DNA of 64,000 nucleotides from Secundilactobacillus odoratitofui DSM 19909 = JCM 15043 (GCF_001434895.1 NZ_AZEE01000028.1:372502-436501); one strand, 5' to 3'; positions 36,061 to 45,004 are shown, counted from the stretch's first letter. Numbers and translations are program-made. The notes: generated from the letters alone by a model not told the origin.

Positions 36061-36135
36061 ACTGATTATCAGTTATAATACGAATATTGAACGTTAAATC
36101 CAATTATTCGTTCATATCTCGCTTCATTTAACGTT
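36061..36135 (+). promoter_or_regulatory. folD promoter region with two dyads
   Basis: Palindrome ACTGAT-T-ATCAGT (36061-36073) abuts TATAAT (36074-36079). The predicted leader holds an inverted repeat AACGTTAAAT / ATTTAACGTT (36090-36099 and 36126-36135). No -35 at good distance was seen, which would fit activator control or an operator at the palindrome. Confidence 0.45.
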
Positions 36136-36184
36136 TTGGCATAGGTAAGAGACACTTTGAATCCGAAAGGGTGGAGATTGATTA

Positions 36185-37054
36185 ATGATTTTAGATGGTA
36201 AGGCACTGTCGAACCAATTAGACGTTAATATGAAGGCCGAAGTGGCCGAATTAAAGGCAACTGGTCTGTCCCCAAAACTGGTGGTCATCATTGTTGGCCA
36301 TGACCCAGCCAGTCAAATCTACGTGCATAACAAACATCGCAAAGCCATTAAATTAGGCATTGAATCAATTATTGAGCGACGAGAGGCTGATTTTACAGAA
36401 GCCGAATTATTACAACTCATTGACCAATATAACTGTGATGACAGTGTACACGGCATTTTAGTTCAGCTGCCGCTACCTAAACACATTGATGAAGGTAAAA
36501 TCATTCGCGCGATTGACGTCCACAAAGATGTCGATGGCTTTAGTCCGGAAAGTGTCGGCAAACTATTTAACAATAGCCACGAACACTATCCGGTCTCTTG
36601 TACGCCTAAGGGAATCATGACGATGCTTTCACACTACCACATCGATCCTAAAGGTCAGCACGCTGTGATCGTTGGTGACTCCAATATCGTAGGTCGGCCA
36701 ATGGGCGCGCTACTCCTGAATGCCGGCGCAACCGTGACTTACACCCACATTTTGACCGAAAATTTGTCTGCTCACACTAAGACCGCTGACATCCTGATTG
36801 TTGCCACTGGTGTTGCACACCTCATCAAAGCCGCCGATATTAAACCTGGGGCTACGGTAATTGATGTTGGCATGGACCGTGATGAAAATGGTAAACTAGT
36901 AGGTGACGTTGATTATGATCACGCAAAAGACGTTGCTGGTGCAATTACACCCGTACCAGGTGGGGTGGGGCCGATGACAATTACGACGCTCATGCAACAA
37001 ACGATCGAACTGGCTAAGGTCGCTGATCACCGGACATTACAACCAGTTCGTTAG
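36185..37054 (+). CDS. folD: Bifunctional methylene-THF dehydrogenase / methenyl-THF cyclohydrolase
   Basis: 289-residue cytosolic enzyme linking 5,10-methylene-THF to 10-formyl-THF. Motifs: IIVGHDPASQIYVHNKHRKA (catalytic Lys region), DGILVQLPLP-type block HGILVQLPLPKHID, and the NAD(P)-binding VIVGDSNIVGRPMGALLLNAGATVT; PGGVGPMTITTLM near the end. Length is normal. GGTGGAG precedes the ATG. Together with fhs (14245) it supplies one-carbon units. Confidence 0.96.
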   Translation: MILDGKALSNQLDVNMKAEVAELKATGLSPKLVVIIVGHDPASQIYVHNKHRKAIKLGIESIIERREADFTEAELLQLIDQYNCDDSVHGILVQLPLPKHIDEGKIIRAIDVHKDVDGFSPESVGKLFNNSHEHYPVSCTPKGIMTMLSHYHIDPKGQHAVIVGDSNIVGRPMGALLLNAGATVTYTHILTENLSAHTKTADILIVATGVAHLIKAADIKPGATVIDVGMDRDENGKLVGDVDYDHAKDVAGAITPVPGGVGPMTITTLMQQTIELAKVADHRTLQPVR

Positions 37055-37097
37055 GCTTCAAACACCCTTATTTTATGAACCATGAAAGGATGTTTTT

Positions 37098-38450
37098 ATG
37101 CAACGAAAATTAAATGCCCGTCAGATTCATATGATTGCCATTGGTGGCACCATTGGGGTTGGCCTGTTCATGGGGTCAGCTTCAACCATCAAATGGACTG
37201 GGCCATCCGTCTTGCTAGCATACGCACTGGCAGGGATTGCCCTGTACTTCATCATGCGTGCATTTGGTGAGATGCTTTATATCGATCCAGATACTGGTTC
37301 ATTCGCAAAATTTGCCAGTGAGTACATGCACCCGTTTTTTGGGTACTTCACCGCTTGGAGTAATATCTTTCAGTGGGTGGCTATCGGCATGAGTGAGATG
37401 ATTGCCATTGGCAGTTATGTTCAGTTTTGGTGGCCATCACTGCCTGGGTGGATCCCTGGCCTTATCGCCATAGCCACGCTTTGTCTAGCCAATCTAGTTT
37501 CAGTCAAAACGTTTGGTAACCTAGAATTTTGGTTTGCCTTGATCAAGGTTGTGACCATCGTGTTGATGATTATTGCCGGTTTTGGGCTGATTTTATTCGG
37601 TATCGGCAATCACATGCAGCCAATTGGCTTTAGCAACCTCTGGCGGTTTGGCTTTTTCACCGGTGGGGTGAAGGGCTTTGTATTTGCGCTTTCAATTGTT
37701 TTAGCGTCATATCAAGGTATCGAATTCATCGGGATTGCCGTTGGTGAAGCTGAGAACCCACAAAAATCGCTGGTAAGTGCCATTCAGTCAACAGTTTCGC
37801 GAATCTTGATCTTTTACATTGGGGCTATTTTTGTCATTCTATGTATTTACCCTTGGAATCAACTTGGCACGATTGGCTCACCCTTCGTTCAAACCTTTGC
37901 GAAAATTGGGATTTCAGCCGCTGCGGCAATCATTAACTTTGTTGTAATTACTGCAGCACTTTCTGGTGCCAACTCTGGTATCTACAGTACCAGTCGTATG
38001 CTTTACACATTATCGAAAACCAACCAGTTACCAAAACGTTTCGGGCTCCTAAACCGACATGGTGTGCCCGTGTACGCCACTTTAACCATCGCTTTTGGTA
38101 TTTTCTTAGGTGTGATTTTAAACCTGATTTTACCCATGTTCTTTAAAAACGCGAATGATATGTTTGTTCTGGTGTACAGTTCCAGTGTCTTACCCGGGAT
38201 GGTACCGTGGTTCGTTATTCTGATCAGTCAATTAAAGTTTCGCAAACAGCATCCAGACCTAATGGCTACGCATCCATTTAAGATGCCATTTGCACCATTT
38301 TCAAACTACGTGACGATTGCGTTTCTACTTTTAACATTAGTCTTTATGTTTTTAAACCCCGAAACCCAGATTCCGGTTTTAATTGGGGTTGCTTTCTTGG
38401 CCTTTATTGCGTTGACTTATTGGCTCAAACAGCTCAGACACCATGCTTAA
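37098..38450 (+). CDS. APC-family amino acid permease
   Basis: 450-residue transporter with 12 hydrophobic helices. The N-terminus ARQIHMIAIGGTIGVGLFMGS is the substrate-binding first helix of AAT-type amino acid:proton symporters (GABA/aromatic/basic amino acid permeases), and GAALYFIMRAFGEMLY-like and ANSGIYSTSRMLYTLS blocks agree. The specific amino acid cannot be told. AAGGATG precedes the ATG; it lies 43 bases after folD, with no terminator between them. Confidence 0.9.
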   Translation: MQRKLNARQIHMIAIGGTIGVGLFMGSASTIKWTGPSVLLAYALAGIALYFIMRAFGEMLYIDPDTGSFAKFASEYMHPFFGYFTAWSNIFQWVAIGMSEMIAIGSYVQFWWPSLPGWIPGLIAIATLCLANLVSVKTFGNLEFWFALIKVVTIVLMIIAGFGLILFGIGNHMQPIGFSNLWRFGFFTGGVKGFVFALSIVLASYQGIEFIGIAVGEAENPQKSLVSAIQSTVSRILIFYIGAIFVILCIYPWNQLGTIGSPFVQTFAKIGISAAAAIINFVVITAALSGANSGIYSTSRMLYTLSKTNQLPKRFGLLNRHGVPVYATLTIAFGIFLGVILNLILPMFFKNANDMFVLVYSSSVLPGMVPWFVILISQLKFRKQHPDLMATHPFKMPFAPFSNYVTIAFLLLTLVFMFLNPETQIPVLIGVAFLAFIALTYWLKQLRHHA

Positions 38451-38454
38451 CAAC

Positions 38455-38500
38455 AAGCGCTTGATACCCCAAAAACTGGGTGATATCAAGCGCTTTATCT
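38455..38500. terminator. Hairpin between the permease and a convergent small gene
   Basis: 12-bp arms AAGCGCTTGATA / TATCAAGCGCTT with an inner CCC/GGG pair; the T tract is weak (TATCTTT). Confidence 0.7.
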
Positions 38501-38782
38501 TTAGCGATATTGAATGAGTACGTAACGGCCAATTTCTTTGATACCAAATAGTTCAATTTGGGACTGACTAAACGCGAGGTGATCATTTTCTCGTGATAGA
38601 AAGTCCCGTGCCTGGTCCTGACTATAAAATTCACCAAGAATTTCAATTTTTTGGGTTTTCTCCAATGCGTCGCGGGCTTGGAGCCAATTTGAAACGTTGG
38701 CAATCCCGTATTGATGCGTTAATTGACGCCAAGTGAACAGGTTAGTCGTTTTGAGCTGGACTGGATTAAGTTGTTTCAGCAT
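38501..38782 (-). CDS. Hypothetical protein
   Basis: 93-residue soluble protein that I do not recognise. It is rich in Gln and Leu, with two amphipathic stretches (NWLQARDALEKTQKIEIL and QDQARDFLSRENDHLAFSQS). ATG 38782 is preferred because GATGGTGG lies nearby; in-frame upstream ATGs at 38797 and 38794, or an even longer start, are possible. It is convergent with the permease and divergent from cls. No function is suggested. Confidence 0.5.
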   Translation of the reverse strand: MLKQLNPVQLKTTNLFTWRQLTHQYGIANVSNWLQARDALEKTQKIEILGEFYSQDQARDFLSRENDHLAFSQSQIELFGIKEIGRYVLIQYR

Positions 38783-38941
38783 GGATACCACCATCATTTC
38801 ATTATTGATAAGGTCATTATGCACGTTAAATCTAACGAAAAGGTCAAGGTAATGGTAAGAATCTATAAAGATTACCAAATTCGTTTCACACCTGGAAAAA
38901 CTAACAATTATTTCAAATAAGTACTGTTCTGAAAACCGCTT

Positions 38942-38969
38942 TTGCGGTAACGTTAAAGCATGTTATTCT
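38942..38969 (+). promoter_or_regulatory. Promoter of cls
   Basis: TTGCGG (38942-38947) and TATTCT (38964-38969), 16 bases apart, with TGT before the -10; 16 bases before the cls start. Confidence 0.45.
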
Positions 38970-38985
38970 TTGGGGGAGATTTTCT

Positions 38986-40440
38986 ATGAGCTGGAACATC
39001 ATCAATACCGTTATTTTACTCATCTTTACATTGAACACGATTGCCGCGGTCCTTACCGTCTTTAGAGAACGACGAGACATTGCTGCAACTTGGGCTTGGT
39101 TACTTGTGCTCAATTTACTGCCAATTGTTGGGTTTTTAATTTACGCATTCTTTGGCCGTAAATTAACCCACCGTCAGTTGCATAAAGTGCGCATTCAACC
39201 TGATCCCGAACTAACTGACGCACTGAAACGCCAACAGTCAATGTTGCCACCTTATTCAGTAGACGATACCCACCAAGAATCATCGGTCAAAAACATGATT
39301 GAACTTTTTCAAAACGTTGATCACTCGTTTGTTACCATGAATAATCAAGTGGCAATCTTTACTGATGGCACCAAATTATTCGATGACCTCAAATCTGAAA
39401 TTTTGAACGCCGAACATAACGTCTATATCGAATTTTATACCTTTTACAATGATCAACTTGGCCAATCGATTCTTAAATCGCTCGTTGCCAAAGCCCGTGA
39501 AGGTATCGAAGTTCGAGTCTTATACGATTCTTGGGGATCGATGGGCACCAAACGAGATTTTTTTGATCCCTTACGTGATGCTGGCGGCTTTGCAGAACCT
39601 TTCTTGGGCATCCATTCCAATTGGCGTGATTTTCGGTTGAACTTCCGAAATCACCGGAAAGTCGTCGCAATTGACGGCTGGACGGGCTACATTGGCGGGT
39701 TCAACATTGGCGATCAATACGTTGGTCGTGCTAAAAAATTTGGGTATTGGCGTGACACGCATTTAAAAGTCGAAGGTGATGGTGTGCTGGCCTTACAACA
39801 ACGATTTATTCGTGATTGGAATGCCACTGTTCCCGAAAACGAATTGGATCTTAACCAGACGCACTTTCCCAAAACTAACGATGGGCTTGGTAAAACGATG
39901 ATGCAAATTGTGGGGAGTGGCCCTGATTCTGATTTAGAACAGGTGAAAATGGGCTATTTACGTATGATTAACAGCGCCCGAAAGCGACTGTATATCCAAA
40001 CACCTTACCTCATTCCTGACGATAGTGTCTTGAATGCGTTACGGAGTGCGATTTTGTCCGGCGTAGACGTGCGAATCATGGTCCCACACATGCCTGACCA
40101 CCCATTTGTGTATCGCGCAACCCAGTACTATGCCCGCCTGTTAGCGGAAGATGGTGCTAAAATCTACTTTTATCAAAAGGGGTTCTTGCATGCCAAAGTT
40201 TTAACCATAGACGATGCAATTTCTTCAGTTGGTTCAGCGAACATGGATTTTCGCAGCTTCAAACTAAACTTTGAAGCCAATGCGTTTGTCTACGATACGA
40301 CCTTGGCAAGTCAGTTACGCGAGATTTTTAAAGCTGACATGGCTAATAGTCAGCTCATCACGCCAACTGATTTTCGCCAAATGTCACTATGGTTACGATT
40401 TAAGCAGGCCTTTTCACGGTTATTATCACCGATTCTTTAA
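38986..40440 (+). CDS. cls: Cardiolipin synthase
   Basis: 484-residue membrane enzyme joining two phosphatidylglycerols into cardiolipin. Two N-terminal membrane helices (about 5-25 and 37-57, PLDc_N region) precede two phospholipase D motifs: NHRKVVAIDG (HxKxxxxD) and LHAKVLTIDD with following GSANMDFRS. Length is typical. GGGGGAG precedes the ATG. Monocistronic. Confidence 0.95.
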   Translation: MSWNIINTVILLIFTLNTIAAVLTVFRERRDIAATWAWLLVLNLLPIVGFLIYAFFGRKLTHRQLHKVRIQPDPELTDALKRQQSMLPPYSVDDTHQESSVKNMIELFQNVDHSFVTMNNQVAIFTDGTKLFDDLKSEILNAEHNVYIEFYTFYNDQLGQSILKSLVAKAREGIEVRVLYDSWGSMGTKRDFFDPLRDAGGFAEPFLGIHSNWRDFRLNFRNHRKVVAIDGWTGYIGGFNIGDQYVGRAKKFGYWRDTHLKVEGDGVLALQQRFIRDWNATVPENELDLNQTHFPKTNDGLGKTMMQIVGSGPDSDLEQVKMGYLRMINSARKRLYIQTPYLIPDDSVLNALRSAILSGVDVRIMVPHMPDHPFVYRATQYYARLLAEDGAKIYFYQKGFLHAKVLTIDDAISSVGSANMDFRSFKLNFEANAFVYDTTLASQLREIFKADMANSQLITPTDFRQMSLWLRFKQAFSRLLSPIL

Positions 40441-40485
40441 AGGTATCTCGATTTTAAATGCCTTATCCACAACAGGGTAACCAAT

Positions 40486-40537
40486 TAAAAACCGTCCTAA
40501 TCAGTTTGAAAATTCAACTGATAGGGCGGTTTTTTTC
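40486..40537. terminator. Bidirectional terminator (cls / MFS)
   Basis: Near-perfect 19-bp arms AAACCGTCCTAATCAGTT / AACTGATAGGGCGGTTT (few mismatches), A-rich before and T8 after. Confidence 0.92.
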
Positions 40538-40560
40538 GTAAAACTATTCAATTCTGGTGA

Positions 40561-41802
40561 CTAAACCGTCCGCCGAAACTTGATTCGTAACGATGGTTGG
40601 GTAATCCAGAGCATCAAGAAGTTGATCATTAACAAGCAGGCCGTGGAGATAAACACCACATTGTAACCAAATAGTCCGGCCAGCGAACCACCCAGTAACG
40701 AGCCAAACATGTTACCAAGTGCTTGGAAGGATTGATTCCACGAAAAAATTGCGGAAGTCGCGGTAACTGGGGCGTTTTTGGTTAATAGCGTCTGAATCGT
40801 AGGGAAGAGGGCCCCATCAGAGATACCAATCATCAGACGGAGAAAACCCAACACCCAAATACTAGTGACAAAACCTTGTGGGATGTACATAATCGTGGCA
40901 AATAAGTAGCCAGCCATCAAAACTTTACTAGAGCCGTTAGAATCACCATAAGCGCCTAAACGGGGAGCAGCCAAAATATTGGAGATACCGGGTAAAGCGG
41001 CAATAATACCCGCCACAAACGCCACCGGACCAGCATTGTGCATCAGCTCTTTAACGTACAGACTAATAATCGGTGCAATTGAAGTGTTGCCTAATTGAAC
41101 AAACATCGTTGAGAACAGTAATACAATGATTAATTTAGGCTTCTCAAACTGACTCAGTAAGCCGCCCAACAGGTGCCCTTGCTGATCACCCGATTTGGTG
41201 CGCTTAACCGGGACAAAATACTCGGTCACAAAAACGGCAGATAAAATGCCCGCGATGACCAATAAGGTCGCCGTGATGAAAAACGTATCTCGAATTGAGA
41301 AAACTTCTGCTAACGCACCACCGATAATTGGCCCCATCAGCATCCCAGACGTGGAACCAGTGACTAAGGTTCCCAACGCCTTACCGCTATGGTCACGTGG
41401 CGTTTGGGAAGCAATCAATGCTTGTGCATTTGAGATATAACCGGAAAATAACCCTTGTAGGGCCCGTAATGCGAGTAATTGCCAAACGTTTGAAACTAAG
41501 CCCATCAAAAACATCGCGGTAGCCATCCCGAACGAGGCACGAATCAACATGATTTTGCGACCTTTACGATCGGCTAATGCACCCCAAATTGGCGAAACAA
41601 TCGCCGTTACCAAAAATGTGGCTGCGTAAACTAACCCACTGTAAAATGATACTTGAGCCTTAGTAAAGTTGCCCAATTCGCTGACATATAATGACATAAA
41701 GGGCATAATTTCACTAAATGCAATCCCTGCAATGAAGGTACATCCCCAAAGAATCGCTAAATTTCTTTTCCAGGGACTTTTTTCCCTGTGTGCTTCATCC
41801 AT
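40561..41802 (-). CDS. MFS multidrug efflux transporter
   Basis: 413-residue permease with 12 helices. Motif A-like GALADRKGRKIMLIRA between helices 2 and 3 and the drug-exporter-like GSTSGMLMGPIIGGALAE (motif C) mark a 12-helix drug:proton antiporter of the PmrA/MdtG type. Its substrate is unknown. ATG 41802 follows AAGGAGAGG; an upstream in-frame start lacks a site. It is divergent from a TetR regulator that probably controls it. Confidence 0.88.
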   Translation of the reverse strand: MDEAHREKSPWKRNLAILWGCTFIAGIAFSEIMPFMSLYVSELGNFTKAQVSFYSGLVYAATFLVTAIVSPIWGALADRKGRKIMLIRASFGMATAMFLMGLVSNVWQLLALRALQGLFSGYISNAQALIASQTPRDHSGKALGTLVTGSTSGMLMGPIIGGALAEVFSIRDTFFITATLLVIAGILSAVFVTEYFVPVKRTKSGDQQGHLLGGLLSQFEKPKLIIVLLFSTMFVQLGNTSIAPIISLYVKELMHNAGPVAFVAGIIAALPGISNILAAPRLGAYGDSNGSSKVLMAGYLFATIMYIPQGFVTSIWVLGFLRLMIGISDGALFPTIQTLLTKNAPVTATSAIFSWNQSFQALGNMFGSLLGGSLAGLFGYNVVFISTACLLMINFLMLWITQPSLRIKFRRTV

Positions 41803-41936
41803 ATTGATATTCCTCTCCTTAACTGCCAAACAGATCTATTCACAAATAAAGACGCCCTACGAAAGCGGCGTAATAATTCGGACATTATGATTAATAATTG
41901 CTAAAATAAAGTGTAAGCCTTTTCGTAAATTAATCA

Positions 41937-41955
41937 TTGTAAATTTAATTTACAA
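41937..41955. promoter_or_regulatory. Palindromic operator between the MFS and TetR genes
   Basis: Perfect dyad TTGTAAATT-T-AATTTACAA in the 200-base divergent spacer. This length and symmetry suit a TetR dimer. A related half (GTAAATTAAT) lies just upstream. Confidence 0.7.
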
Positions 41956-42002
41956 ATGGTAATAATAGTCTTATTCCTAATAAAATGCAAGTGAGTGATA
42001 AA

Positions 42003-42572
42003 ATGGTTCAAAAGCGAAATTTATCGGCAGCTAAAATTAAACAAACCGCGATGCAACTCATCAACGAGAATGGTGCGGAACAGCTAAGTTTTAGCCGAGT
42101 TGCAACCAATCTGGGTGTTAAACCACAAGCCATGTACCCGTACTTCAAAAGTAAAGAAGCGCTCAAGGTTAGCCTTATCGTTGACTTCTTAGACCACCTG
42201 ACATCTCAAATTAGTGCACAACTGGTTGGTGTGGCTGGTCAAGAAGCCCTCATGGTGTACGGTGAGCAACTCTATCATCATCTATTAGCACAGCCCGAAA
42301 TGACGCGACTGGCTTTCGGTGGTATCGATTATCAGCATCAATCAGTCGCCTATGAGCATTTTCGGGATTTAATTGCCTTATTAAAACGGTTAATTCGACC
42401 ATTTACCCAAAACGAAACGGACGTGATCAATTATTCACGATTATTTCGAGCCTTCATTTTCGGATTCGTTCAAAATGAACTTTGGGGCTTATTTCACGGA
42501 TCACCCGTGCCAGCAAAAAGTAGCTTTGATACGGCACTGCAGCAGGTGATTGGCTTAATCACTGTGTCGTGA
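42003..42572 (+). CDS. TetR/AcrR family transcriptional regulator
   Basis: 189-residue repressor. The N-terminal HTH reads LSFSRVATNLGVKPQAMYPYF; the C-terminal half is a ligand-binding helical domain of the WHG type (FRAFIFGFVQNELWGLF). ATG 42003 is chosen over an ATG at 41985 because GAGTGA lies before it, though the site is weak. It is divergent from the MFS pump with a perfect palindrome between them, so it probably represses the pump and itself. Confidence 0.88.
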   Translation: MVQKRNLSAAKIKQTAMQLINENGAEQLSFSRVATNLGVKPQAMYPYFKSKEALKVSLIVDFLDHLTSQISAQLVGVAGQEALMVYGEQLYHHLLAQPEMTRLAFGGIDYQHQSVAYEHFRDLIALLKRLIRPFTQNETDVINYSRLFRAFIFGFVQNELWGLFHGSPVPAKSSFDTALQQVIGLITVS

Positions 42573-42599
42573 TGATTGATTAATTTGAAGTCTAAATGC

Positions 42600-42630
42600 T
42601 TGACCTAGAGTGGACTCTAAGTAATAAACT
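42600..42630 (+). promoter_or_regulatory. MerR-type promoter of the aldo/keto reductase gene
   Basis: TTGACC (42600-42605) and TAAACT (42625-42630) are separated by 19 bases, too long for unaided RNA polymerase, and the spacer contains the perfect dyad TAGAGT-GG-ACTCTA. This is the hallmark of promoters twisted open by MerR-family activators. Confidence 0.75.
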
Positions 42631-42662
42631 GGGCATATTCACGAGAAAGCAGGCGACATTAA

Positions 42663-43514
42663 ATGACAACAACTTTTACATTTGATTCAGATTTAACCGT
42701 GAACCGTTTGGGTTACGGCACGATGCAATTACCTGGTAAAGGCGTTTGGGGCCCATCAACTGATCCTCAAAACGCGGTTGACGTGATTACAACCGCCATT
42801 GATCACGGCGTAAACTTCATTGATACCGCCGATTCATATGGGCCATTATTCGCTAACGAGTACTTGAAACAGGCGTTAGTAGCCCGGCCAAATCATCACG
42901 TCATGGTGGCAACTAAAGTTGGCTTTACCAGACAAGGACCAAACATCTGGACTGAACTGGGCAATCCTGCTTATTTACGGCAGCAAGTTGAAATGAACCT
43001 ATTTACCTTGGGACTTGATCACATTGATTTACTGCAGTTGCACCGAATTGACCCCAACTTTACGATTGAAGAACAAGTGGGCGAATTAGCTAAATTACAA
43101 CAAGAAGGCAAAATCAAGCACATTGGGCTAAGTCAAGTCTCCGTAGAACAATTGCAAGCAGCGCAACAGGTCGCTCCAATTGTGTCTGTTCAAAATCGCT
43201 ATAACTTGATTGATCGTGCTGACGAAGCCGTTTTAGATTACGCACAAGCCAATCATATTGCCTTTATTCCTTGGTTCCCACTGGCCACTGGTCAATTAAC
43301 TGAGGGTGACACGTTGTCTACGATTGCCACAAAATATCAAGCATCACCAGCTCAAATTGCCTTGGCATGGCTACTTAAACGGGCTGATGTAATTCTACCG
43401 ATTCCGGGAACTGCTTCATCTGAACACGTCATTCAAAACATTGATGCTCAAAACATTGAACTCAGTGAGGCTGACTTTGAAGCCCTGAGTAACATCGACA
43501 GTGCATCAAAGTAA
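42663..43514 (+). CDS. Aldo/keto reductase
   Basis: 283-residue NAD(P)H-dependent reductase of carbonyl compounds. The catalytic tetrad is visible: Asp and Tyr in NFIDTADSYGP, Lys in VMVATKVG, His in LLQLHRID; the cofactor-binding end has ILPIPGTASSEHVIQN. Close relatives act on methylglyoxal-like or other reactive aldehydes. The preceding promoter has MerR-activator geometry, which fits an aldehyde-stress role. The ribosome binding site is weak (GCAGGCGA). Confidence 0.92.
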   Translation: MTTTFTFDSDLTVNRLGYGTMQLPGKGVWGPSTDPQNAVDVITTAIDHGVNFIDTADSYGPLFANEYLKQALVARPNHHVMVATKVGFTRQGPNIWTELGNPAYLRQQVEMNLFTLGLDHIDLLQLHRIDPNFTIEEQVGELAKLQQEGKIKHIGLSQVSVEQLQAAQQVAPIVSVQNRYNLIDRADEAVLDYAQANHIAFIPWFPLATGQLTEGDTLSTIATKYQASPAQIALAWLLKRADVILPIPGTASSEHVIQNIDAQNIELSEADFEALSNIDSASK

Positions 43515-43555
43515 CGTGATTGTCTGATTAACTAAACGTCAAACTTTAAAAAATT

Positions 43556-43593
43556 AGCGCGCTTCGCACGATTTACGTGTGGCGTGCTTTTTT
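43556..43593 (+). terminator. Terminator of the aldo/keto reductase gene
   Basis: Interrupted stem AGC-CGC-CACG / CGTG-GCG-GCT with T6. Confidence 0.85.
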
Positions 43594-43630
43594 GTAGAAA
43601 AAGCGGTCATTATGATAGCGGTTACAATTC

Positions 43631-43639
43631 TGGTATAAT
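43631..43639 (+). promoter_or_regulatory. Extended -10 promoter of the acetyltransferase gene
   Basis: TGGTATAAT, an extended -10 box, 32 bases before the start codon; no good -35. Confidence 0.55.
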
Positions 43640-43670
43640 GGCTACAACACGTATTAGGAGGGACTTTGTC

Positions 43671-44291
43671 ATGGCTTCTGCGCAACATAACGGTGAACTT
43701 TACCTACCAACTGATCCAGAAATTTTGAAAGAACAAAATTATTATTTGAATTTGCTTTACGATTTCAATCAGCTACGGCCAAGTGATAGCGATCAACGTC
43801 AACGCCTCATGGAACAGCTTTTTGGTGACCTCGGTGAAGGATGTTATATTGAATCACCGTTCCATGCAAATTGGGGTGGCCATCATGTTCATTTTGGCAA
43901 TTATATTTATGCTAACTTTAATTTTACGGCGGTGGATGATACTCATATTTACGTTGGTGACCATACTATGATTGGTCCTAACGTCACCATTGCAACAGCG
44001 GGGCACCCAGTGTTACCAGCATTGCGTGAACAAGAATATCAATATAATTTACCAGTCCACATTGGGTCAAACTGCTGGCTAGGAGCAGGGGTCATCGTAC
44101 TACCAGGGGTGACCATTGGTGAAAACACGGTCGTTGGGGCAGGGAGTGTCGTCACAAAAGATCTCCCGGCCAATGTAGTTGCTGTTGGCAATCCGTGCAA
44201 AGTGATGCGACCAATCTCTGAAAAAGATCAACAGTATTATTATCGGCAACGTCAAATCGAATGGTCAAAAATTCAACTGAAAAAAGGTTAG
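43671..44291 (+). CDS. Sugar O-acetyltransferase (maltose/galactoside acetyltransferase family)
   Basis: 206-residue hexapeptide-repeat acetyl-CoA transferase. Left-handed beta-helix repeats are clear from about residue 60 (IGPNVTIATAGHPV with the active His, then IGSNCWLGAGVIVLPGVTIG and VVGAGSVVTKDLPANVVAVG). The family acetylates sugars such as maltose or galactosides, often for detoxification. ATG 43671 follows AGGAGGG. Monocistronic. Confidence 0.92.
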   Translation: MASAQHNGELYLPTDPEILKEQNYYLNLLYDFNQLRPSDSDQRQRLMEQLFGDLGEGCYIESPFHANWGGHHVHFGNYIYANFNFTAVDDTHIYVGDHTMIGPNVTIATAGHPVLPALREQEYQYNLPVHIGSNCWLGAGVIVLPGVTIGENTVVGAGSVVTKDLPANVVAVGNPCKVMRPISEKDQQYYYRQRQIEWSKIQLKKG

Positions 44292-44295
44292 AGTT

Positions 44296-44336
44296 AAACT
44301 TAATAAAATATTGGTTTTATTAAGTTTATTTTTTTT
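44296..44336 (+). terminator. Terminator of the acetyltransferase gene
   Basis: 13-bp perfect arms AAACTTAATAAAA / TTTTATTAAGTTT and a T7 run. Confidence 0.92.
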
Positions 44337-44344
44337 AACAGATT

Positions 44345-44410
44345 CCTCTCAAGAAAAAGCAACCCTCTCACAGCTTTAAGTACTGAGGGGGTTGCTTTTT
44401 TCTTGAGAGG
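44345..44410. repeat. 26-bp near-perfect inverted repeat
   Basis: Arms 44345-44370 and 44384-44410 pair almost fully (one extra base and one mismatch), beginning CCTCTCAAG and ending CTTGAGAGG, with a 13-base loop. The inner GCAACC...GGTTGC followed by T6 can act as a terminator, but the arms extend through the T run, which is unusual. It may be the trace of a small mobile element. Confidence 0.75.
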
Positions 44411-44970
44411 GGCCCTTCATTATCCCAGTCACATGCCGTCTTTAACAACTAAACAAGATAAATTTACAAAAATAGTGGCGAAAAACTGAAGAAATACCGG
44501 TAAATTCATACAGCATCGTGTTGGAACGATTCCCAGAAGCTCTAAACCGCACGATAGCAACGTTTTGATCAAATTCGATTGCATTGCAAAATTTGGGGTT
44601 TAATTTGCAATCCAGTAATTTAGTCGTGTGAATTTCATGGCTGATGGTTAACACTACAACTGAACTCAATAATAGCCAATCACATCAATATTAAACGGAA
44701 TGAACAGCGTCGCACGTCTTGCTCATTGAAACGACCTCAGTAGCATGATTCGCACCCAATTTTGCAACATGTTTACACATGAGATTACTTGTTCAGCTGA
44801 TAACGGACTGAACCTTTTTTCAATCAACGATGTCAAGTACAAAAGATTATCGACTAAACACTGATTTACCGCAGCTTTTTACATCATGATCCTCAGAAAC
44901 GTATTCTGAGCTCATTTCAGATAGTGAAACGCATCAGTTATCGTTAAAATGCGACTGTCAGCAATTCAAC

Positions 44971-45004
44971 ATAAAATGGTTATCTGTATAAAATGGTTAT
45001 CTGT
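44971..45004. repeat. Perfect 17-bp tandem duplication
   Basis: ATAAAATGGTTATCTGT occurs twice head to tail with no gap, followed by AT. Confidence 0.95.

Noticed and set aside
36074-36115. PurR boxes upstream of folD
   Set aside because: Two inverted CGAAT-like segments exist, but each has about three mismatches to the PurBox consensus and the spacing is off.
44442-44669. 75-residue minus-strand ORF in the orphan region
   Set aside because: No ribosome binding site, unusual composition, no resemblance to a family that I can name, and no conserved neighbours; probably chance.
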